This document shows positions 14,252 through 19,493 of a DNA stretch of 19,493 nucleotides, piece after piece (the stretch's first letter is position 1; every line of letters begins with the position of its first letter). The stretch comes from UKL13-2 sp031394335. GTDB lineage: Bacteria > Pseudomonadota > Gammaproteobacteria > Burkholderiales > Usitatibacteraceae. The notes beneath the pieces were generated by a model. The model was given only the letters and a program-made list of their open reading frames with translations. It did no database searches and had not been told where the DNA came from. The stretch is taken from the NCBI GenBank assembly GCA_031394335.1, contig JANMXS010000077.1, positions 1 to 19,493 of the forward strand. Direction: 5' to 3'. A program made the translations under genes and the position numbers.

Positions 14252-15340
14252 ATGGTGAATACTCATAATCCACTTCACGACTACGCCGGCCTCGAACTGT
14301 TATCGACCGCGATCCTCATTCTGGATCACGACTTGAACATCATCCACGCCAACCCCGCTGCCGAAAGCCTGTTCGCCTTCAGCCAGAAGAGCGCGCACGG
14401 CCATCCCCTGAACAAATGGCTGCCAGGGAATGCCGCGCTTTTTTCCATGCTTGAGCAAGTGATCAAAACCGACACCGGCTTCAATGAAAACGAGCTCACG
14501 TTGGAGCTGCCGAACGCGCCCCTGCTGCATCTGGCCTGCGTGGCCAGCCCGGCCGAGGATAAGCGCGTGGTGCTGGAATTGCACCAGCTCGACCAACACC
14601 TCAAGATCGCCCGTGAGGAAAAGATCATCGAGCACCAGCAGCTCAACCGCGAACTGATACGCAACCTGGCGCACGAGATCAAAAATCCGCTCGGCGGGAT
14701 TCGCGGATCCGCCCAATTGCTGGAGCGCGAACTGGGCGACCTGGGCGGCGGCGGCCTGAAGGAATATACCCAGGTCATCGTCAATGAGGCCGATCGCCTG
14801 CAGGCGCTGATGGACCGGCTGTTGACGCCGCACCGCGTGCCGAAGATGCGCCATCTCAATATTCACGAGCTGCTTGAACGCGTGCGCAAGCTGATCCTGG
14901 CCGAATTTCCCGAGGCGCTGTCCGTCAAGCGGGATTACGACACCAGCCTGCCCGAGCTGTATGGCGATCCGGAGCCGCTCATCCAGGCCTTGCTGAATGT
15001 GGCGCGCAATGCGGCGCAGGCGCTGGATGGTCGCGGCGAGATTCGTCTCATCACCCGCATTGCCCGACAGGTCACCCTCGCCAAGCAGCGCTATCGCCAC
15101 GCCATCATGGTGCAGATCGTCGATAACGGCCCCGGCGTGCCCGAAGCCCTGCGCGACAAGGTGTTCTATCCCCTGGTGTCCGGTCGCGACGGCGGCACCG
15201 GTCTGGGACTGTCGCTGGCGCAGAATTTCGTCAACCAGCATCACGGCATCATCGAGTTTGACAGCGTTCCCGGCAACACCCGTTTTACGATCCTGCTCCC
15301 CATCGTGGACGCCGCCACCCATGGCGTTCACGGTAAATAA
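14252..15340 (+). CDS. ntrB: Nitrogen regulation sensor histidine kinase NtrB
   Basis: A 362-residue soluble two-component kinase/phosphatase that, under PII control, phosphorylates NtrC when nitrogen is scarce. An N-terminal PAS domain (about residues 12-115) has no membrane segment. The dimerisation H-box NLAHEIKNPLGGIRGSAQLL contains the phosphorylated His141. The ATPase domain has the N-box NVARNAAQAL, the G1 box DNGPGVP and the G2 box GGTGLGLSLAQ. The start is ATG 14252; a Shine-Dalgarno sequence is not obvious. ntrC follows after 45 bp on the same strand. The gene is separated from glnA by the DUF4124 gene and two terminators. Confidence 0.97.
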   Translation: MVNTHNPLHDYAGLELLSTAILILDHDLNIIHANPAAESLFAFSQKSAHGHPLNKWLPGNAALFSMLEQVIKTDTGFNENELTLELPNAPLLHLACVASPAEDKRVVLELHQLDQHLKIAREEKIIEHQQLNRELIRNLAHEIKNPLGGIRGSAQLLERELGDLGGGGLKEYTQVIVNEADRLQALMDRLLTPHRVPKMRHLNIHELLERVRKLILAEFPEALSVKRDYDTSLPELYGDPEPLIQALLNVARNAAQALDGRGEIRLITRIARQVTLAKQRYRHAIMVQIVDNGPGVPEALRDKVFYPLVSGRDGGTGLGLSLAQNFVNQHHGIIEFDSVPGNTRFTILLPIVDAATHGVHGK

Positions 15341-15385
15341 GCACGTACGTCAACCGCGAACGGCCGAACCTACCCGAAAGACACA

Positions 15386-16801
15386 ATGAAACCTGTTTGG
15401 ATCATAGACGACGACAAATCCATCCGCTGGGTGATCGAAAAATCACTTTCCCGCGAAGGCATTGCCTATAAATCATTCGTATCCGCGCAAGACGGCCTAG
15501 ACGCACTGGCCGACGATGAGGAAACGCCGCAGGTCGTGATCAGCGATATCCGCATGCCGGGCGCCTCAGGCCTCGATTTCATGCAAGCCTTGCGCGCCAA
15601 GTTGCCGGCCACGCCGATCATCATCATGACCGCCTACTCCGATCTTGAAAGCGCGGTGGCGGCCTTTCAGGGTGGCGCGTTTGAGTATCTGCCCAAGCCC
15701 TTCGATGTCGATCACGCGGTGGAGCTGATTCGCCGCGCCATCGACGAAAGCCTGCACGAAGCGCCGGCCGATGAAGTCACTGCCGCCGCACCCGAGATTC
15801 TCGGCTCCGCGCCGACCATGCAGGAAGTATTCCGCGCCATCGGCCGCCTCTCGCAGTCGCACGCGACGGTGATGATCACCGGCGAATCAGGTACCGGCAA
15901 GGAACTGGTGGCGCAGGCCCTGCATCGCCACAGCCCGCGCGCGGGCAAGCCCTTCATCGCCATCAATACCGCGGCGATTCCGAAAGATTTGCTGGAGAGC
16001 GAGCTATTCGGCCACGAGCGCGGCGCATTTACGGGCGCGGCCGCGATGCGCCGCGGACGTTTCGAGCAGGCCGAGGGCGGCACCCTGTTCCTCGACGAAA
16101 TCGGCGATATGCCGGCCGACTTGCAAACGCGCCTGTTGCGCGTGCTCTCCGACGGTCAGTTCTACCGTGTCGGCGGCCACATGCCCGTCACCGCCAATGT
16201 GCGCGTGATCGCCGCCACCCACCAGGCGCTCGAAGAACGGGTGAAGCAGGGCCTGTTTCGCGAAGACCTGTTTCATCGCCTCAACGTGATCCGCCTGCGC
16301 CTGCCCGCCCTGCGCGAGCGGCGCGAGGACATTCCCTTGCTGACCAAGCACTTTCTCGCCAAGAGCGCCAAGGATCTGGGCGTGGATTCGAAACGCCTGA
16401 CACCTGCGGCATTGGCCTTCATCACCCAGCAGGAATTTCCCGGCAATGTCCGGCAGCTGGAAAACCTCTGCCACTGGATCACGGTGATGGCGCCGGGCCA
16501 GTCGGTTGAAGTCGCCGATCTGCCGCCGGATATCCGTGGCGAAAAATCAACTGTGGTTACCGACGGCGACTGGAAACGCGCGCTGGAACGCGAGGTTGCG
16601 GCCTCGCTGGGTCGCGGTGAGAAGGAAATTTTCGATGGCCTCAACCGCGCCTTCGAAGGCGCGCTGATTACCAAGGCGCTGGAGCATACCGGCGGACGGC
16701 GCATCGAAGCCGCGACCCTGCTGGGAATCGGGCGCAATACGCTGACGCGGAAAATTCAGGAGCTGAATCTGGATGTGAATGGCGGCGCTGCCGAGGATTA
16801 G
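15386..16801 (+). CDS. ntrC: Nitrogen regulation response regulator NtrC
   Basis: A 471-residue sigma-54-dependent activator. The N-terminal receiver has the acidic triad IIDDDKS, phospho-acceptor Asp54 in VISDIRMPG and Lys in LPKPFD. The AAA+ domain has Walker A GESGTGKE (166-173), the sigma-54-contacting GAFTGA loop (213-218) and Walker B TLFLDEIGDMP. The C-terminal Fis-type helix-turn-helix reads GGRRIEAATLLGIGRNTLTRKIQEL. Start ATG 15386 has GAAAG about 6 nt upstream. NtrB is the partner kinase. Likely targets in this window are the two NtrC-type dyads upstream of glnA. The gene ends 39 bp before a convergent ABC permease gene, with no clear terminator between them. Confidence 0.98.
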   Translation: MKPVWIIDDDKSIRWVIEKSLSREGIAYKSFVSAQDGLDALADDEETPQVVISDIRMPGASGLDFMQALRAKLPATPIIIMTAYSDLESAVAAFQGGAFEYLPKPFDVDHAVELIRRAIDESLHEAPADEVTAAAPEILGSAPTMQEVFRAIGRLSQSHATVMITGESGTGKELVAQALHRHSPRAGKPFIAINTAAIPKDLLESELFGHERGAFTGAAAMRRGRFEQAEGGTLFLDEIGDMPADLQTRLLRVLSDGQFYRVGGHMPVTANVRVIAATHQALEERVKQGLFREDLFHRLNVIRLRLPALRERREDIPLLTKHFLAKSAKDLGVDSKRLTPAALAFITQQEFPGNVRQLENLCHWITVMAPGQSVEVADLPPDIRGEKSTVVTDGDWKRALEREVAASLGRGEKEIFDGLNRAFEGALITKALEHTGGRRIEAATLLGIGRNTLTRKIQELNLDVNGGAAED

Positions 16802-16840
16802 CCGCTGCGTTAAAAAACACGAGTGGCGCGGCCTATTTGC

Positions 16841-17647
16841 TCACGTCGTCTCGGTCTCCGACTGCTGCGGCCGCCACTTGAGCAATTTGTTTTCCGCGAA
16901 CGTGACGATGTAATCCAGCAGCAGCGCAAAGATCGTCAACACCAGAATGCCGGCGAACACGGTGTTGATATCGAAGGTGCCCTCCGCCTGATGGATCAGG
17001 TAACCGACACCCTTGGCGCTGCCCAGGTATTCGCCGACCACCGCACCGACGAAAGCCATGCCCACCGAGGTGTGCAGGCTAGAAAATACCCATGAGGTTG
17101 CCGAGGGCAGATAGACGAAGCGCAGCAACTGCGAACGCGAGGCGCCGAGCATGCGCGCATTGTTCAGCACCACCGGGCTCACTTCCTTGACACCCTGATA
17201 GACGTTGAAGAACACGATGAAGAACACCAGGGTGACGCCCAGTGCCACCTTGGACCAGATGCCGAGGCCGAACCAGACCATGAATATCGGCGCCAGGATC
17301 ACGCGTGGCATGGCGTTGGCAGCCTTGATGTAGGGATCGGCGACGGCCGACGCGGTGGGCGACAGCCCCAGCCACAGGCCGACACCGAGGCCCATCATGG
17401 TGCCGATAGCGAAGGCCAGCACCGTCTCTTCCAGCGTGACCCACAGATGCGGATAGATTTCGCCTTCGGTGAACCAGACCCACATCACTTTGAAAATGCG
17501 CAGCGGCTCGCCGAAGAAGAACGAGGCCTTGTCGTCGTTTTCAAAAAAGAAGGTGGGGATCAATCCAGGCGCAGTGAGCACATACCAGATCAGAAACAGC
17601 GCGATCAGCAGCAGCACCTGCCAGACCCATAGTGGAATTTTCTTCAT
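16841..17647 (-). CDS. ABC transporter permease, NitT/TauT family
   Basis: A 268-residue inner-membrane subunit of an importer, with about six membrane helices from the N-terminal VWQVLLLIALFLIWYVL to the C-terminal LVLTIFALLLDYIV. A binding-protein-dependent permease signature lies in the NNARMLGASRSQLLRFVYLPSA region (the EAA-type loop that docks on the ATPase). The overall pattern matches SsuC/TauC/NrtB-like permeases. Start ATG 17647 overlaps the ATPase stop (ATGA, 17647-17644), so the two are translationally coupled. It is the last gene of the importer operon and convergent with ntrC. The substrate cannot be told from the permease. Confidence 0.93.
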   Translation of the reverse strand: MKKIPLWVWQVLLLIALFLIWYVLTAPGLIPTFFFENDDKASFFFGEPLRIFKVMWVWFTEGEIYPHLWVTLEETVLAFAIGTMMGLGVGLWLGLSPTASAVADPYIKAANAMPRVILAPIFMVWFGLGIWSKVALGVTLVFFIVFFNVYQGVKEVSPVVLNNARMLGASRSQLLRFVYLPSATSWVFSSLHTSVGMAFVGAVVGEYLGSAKGVGYLIHQAEGTFDINTVFAGILVLTIFALLLDYIVTFAENKLLKWRPQQSETETT

Positions 17648-18456
17648 ACGGCCAGCTTGTTTTTGGTTTGTGCGTAGCCCTTGAGCACTTCTTCCTTCAT
17701 CGCGCTCCAGATTTGCTCGTGCAACTGCAGGAAGCGCGGCGTCATGCGGATCTCGGCGACGTCTCGCGGACGCGGCAGATCGATCACGAATTCACCGATC
17801 GGATGGGTAGCGGGGCCAGCCGACAGCACCACCACGCGGTCCGACATCGAGATCGCTTCCTCAAGATCGTGGGTAATGAACAGCACCGATTTCTTGTCGC
17901 CTTCCCAGATTTCGAGCAGCTCGTTTTCCATCAGCTGCCGCGTCTGGATATCGAGCGCCGAAAACGGCTCATCCATCAACAGAATCTTCGGGTCGAGGAT
18001 CAGCATCTGCGCGAGTGCCGCGCGTTTGCGCATGCCGCCGGAAAGTTGATGCGGATAGCGCTCGCCGAAGCCGCCCAGGCCGACACGTACCAGCCATTCT
18101 TCACCACGGCGATTGGCCTCGGCCTTGTCGACGCCGCGAAACTGCAAGCCGGCGGTGACGTTAGCCAGCGTCGAGCGCCACGGCATCAGCGATTCAGCCT
18201 GAAACATATAACCCGCCTTGGCATTGATGCCGGTGAGCGGCTCGCCAAACACTTTGCAACTGCCGCTCGAGGCTTGCAGCAGCCCGGCGCCGATGTTGAG
18301 CAGCGTCGATTTGCCGCAACCGGTGGGGCCAACCACGGAAACGAACTCGCCGTCGGCGATATTCAGCGTGGCGTTTTTGACCGCTGTATAGCCCGCACCC
18401 CCGGACTTGGCAGAGAAAGTGACGGTAATATTTTCGAGGGAGAGGGCGGGGGTCAT
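17644..18456 (-). CDS. ABC transporter ATP-binding protein, NitT/TauT family
   Basis: A 270-residue cytoplasmic ATPase subunit of the importer. Walker A is GPTGCGKST (43-51) and the Q-loop Gln86 lies in YMFQAESLMPWRS. The signature LSGGMRKRAALA starts near 138, Walker B LLMDEPFSALD near 159, and the H-loop His196 lies in FITHDLEEA. The signature has MRKR where MRQR is more usual. The SsuB/TauB-like sequence agrees with the permease next door, whose ATG overlaps its stop. The binding-protein gene lies upstream across a 119-bp gap with a long hairpin. Confidence 0.95.
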   Translation of the reverse strand: MTPALSLENITVTFSAKSGGAGYTAVKNATLNIADGEFVSVVGPTGCGKSTLLNIGAGLLQASSGSCKVFGEPLTGINAKAGYMFQAESLMPWRSTLANVTAGLQFRGVDKAEANRRGEEWLVRVGLGGFGERYPHQLSGGMRKRAALAQMLILDPKILLMDEPFSALDIQTRQLMENELLEIWEGDKKSVLFITHDLEEAISMSDRVVVLSAGPATHPIGEFVIDLPRPRDVAEIRMTPRFLQLHEQIWSAMKEEVLKGYAQTKNKLAV

Positions 18457-18503
18457 CGGCGGTAGCTGATTGAGGGTCTGTGCAAATTAAAATGACAAAG
18501 TCA

Positions 18504-18555
18504 AGCACTGGCGCGGCTTTTCAGGCATTTTTGCCTCAAGAACCGCGCCAATGCT
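18504..18555 (-). repeat. Long intercistronic inverted repeat between binding protein and ATPase genes
   Basis: Arms 18504-18526 and 18533-18555 (23 bp each) match as inverted repeats at 19 of 23 positions, with a 6-nt loop, giving a strong stem in RNA. It lies 21 bp after the binding-protein stop and 48 bp before the ATPase start. Such structures often stabilise the upstream message or partly stop transcription, so that the binding protein is made in excess; applied here this is inference. Confidence 0.7.
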
Positions 18556-18575
18556 GGATCTACGTAAAAAATTCT

Positions 18576-19493
18576 CTATTTGTACTTCGCGTCCGCCTTG
18601 GTAACGAAACGATTATCAAAGGTCGCCTCCAGCTTGATCGTATCGCCGGCCGCCATCACCGAGGGTTCGAACTGCTTCAGCACTTTGTACACATTTTGCG
18701 CGGCCTTCAGGCTCATTTGCCCATCCGTTGAGTAGCCGATCATGTTCTTGAGCAGGGCGTCCTTGTACAGCGAGCGGTTGCCGGCCAGATAGGCCTCCGG
18801 CACCACCGCCATCACCTGCTCGGGCGTGGCCCTGGACAGCCAGCGCAGCGCGCGCACCATGGCATTGACCACCGCCTGTGTCGTATTCGGATTTTTCTTG
18901 ATGTAGTCGTCGGTGGCGTAAATACAGGAAGCGAGGTAATCGCCGCCGTAATATTCCTTCATGCCCTTTTCGGTGCGGCTGTCGGCCACGGCAACATACT
19001 TGCCGGTAGATTCGAGCTGGGTGGTGACCGGGTCGAGATTCGACATCCCATCAATCTCGCCCTTCTCCATCGCCGCCACCGCACCTGCGCCGGCACCGGT
19101 GCCGACAATGGCAACGTCCGATGGTTTCAGGCCTTCCTTGGCCAGCAGGTTATTGACGAACATATTGGTCGACGAGCCCGGCGCGGTCACGCCGATCTTG
19201 AGGCCCTTCAGGTCCTTGGCGGATTTGTATTTCGCGGCTTTGTCCTTGGTCATCACCAGGGTGATGGAGGAAAAATTCGCCTGCAATACCACCGCCTTGA
19301 TTGGCTGCTTCTTGGCCTGCATATTGATGGTGTGCTCAAAGGCACCCGATACATAATCGGCACTGCCGCCGACCAAGGCCTGAAGCGCCTTGGCGCCGCC
19401 GGCGAAATCGGGGATTTCGACTTCCAGCCCTTCGTCCTTGAAGTAGCCCTGACGTTCGGCGATGGTCAACGGCAAATAATAAAAAAGACTTTT
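18576..19493 (-). CDS. ABC transporter substrate-binding protein, NitT/TauT (SsuA/NMT1-like), 5'-truncated
   Basis: The last roughly 305 residues of a periplasmic binding protein. The frame stays open to the window edge (KSLFYYLPLTIAERQGYF), so the signal peptide and first strands lie outside; the TTG at 19475 is internal. Family features are the LPLTIAERQGYFKDEGLEVE opening, GGAKALQALVGGSADY, LKGLKIGVTAPGSSTNM and the GEIDGMSNLDPVT hinge region, as in SsuA/TauA/NMT1-type proteins. It forms an importer with the downstream ATPase and permease. The substrate is unresolved: sulfonates, nitrate-like anions and aromatic acids are all handled by relatives. No assimilatory enzyme gene is seen nearby to narrow it. 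Confidence 0.92.
   Translation of the reverse strand, partial: KSLFYYLPLTIAERQGYFKDEGLEVEIPDFAGGAKALQALVGGSADYVSGAFEHTINMQAKKQPIKAVVLQANFSSITLVMTKDKAAKYKSAKDLKGLKIGVTAPGSSTNMFVNNLLAKEGLKPSDVAIVGTGAGAGAVAAMEKGEIDGMSNLDPVTTQLESTGKYVAVADSRTEKGMKEYYGGDYLASCIYATDDYIKKNPNTTQAVVNAMVRALRWLSRATPEQVMAVVPEAYLAGNRSLYKDALLKNMIGYSTDGQMSLKAAQNVYKVLKQFEPSVMAAGDTIKLEATFDNRFVTKADAKYK

Overview
The window looks like a chromosomal segment of a betaproteobacterium. The best evidence is gene order: glnA followed by a DUF4124 protein and then ntrB-ntrC; an algZ/algR-type pair divergent from argH; cyaY divergent from lptM-lysA; aroE followed by mtgA; and an AlgP/histone-H1-like Lys/Ala-rich protein. The exact lineage (Rhodocyclales or Nitrosomonadales would fit) cannot be fixed from this sequence alone. 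Most genes are core housekeeping genes with moderately high GC. The intergenic control regions are AT-richer and hold most of the unusual signal. I see no tRNA, rRNA, CRISPR array, insertion sequence or prophage.

Layout. 1-2.1 kb: the 3' part of tex (RNA-binding transcription accessory protein), followed by an inverted pair of G/C-tract REP-like repeats. 2.3-4.1 kb (minus): a LytTR response regulator and its LytS/AlgZ-type membrane kinase, translationally coupled by an ATGA overlap. 4.2-5.6 kb (plus): argH. 5.6-6.8 kb (minus): a MarR-family regulator with an unusual four-cysteine C-terminal tail, preceded by cyaY (frataxin). 6.8-8.3 kb (plus): lptM and lysA, again with an ATGA overlap. 8.27-8.66 kb: a 386-bp control region in front of a Lys/Ala-repeat histone-like gene (8.66-9.08 kb). 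9.3-11.2 kb (minus): aroE, mtgA and a small three-helix membrane protein, probably one operon. 11.2-16.8 kb (plus): a nitrogen-control block with glnA (tandem NtrC sites and a sigma-54 promoter upstream, a strong terminator downstream), a DUF4124 coiled-coil exported protein with its own terminator, and ntrB-ntrC. 16.8-19.5 kb (minus): a NitT/TauT-type ABC importer (binding protein cut by the window end, ATPase, permease), converging on ntrC.

The most interesting observation is a 19-bp dyad, TGGTATCG-N3-CGATACCA. It occurs as a perfect palindrome upstream of the histone-like gene (8331-8349) and as two degenerate copies upstream of the MarR gene (6308-6326 and 6356-6374). This suggests that the MarR protein, with a possible metal or Fe-S tail and a position next to the frataxin gene, represses itself and also controls the nucleoid-associated histone-like protein. 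The nitrogen block is self-consistent: ntrB/ntrC encode the sensor and activator whose probable binding sites lie about 95-130 bp upstream of the predicted glnA sigma-54 start, and glnA keeps the adenylylation tyrosine.
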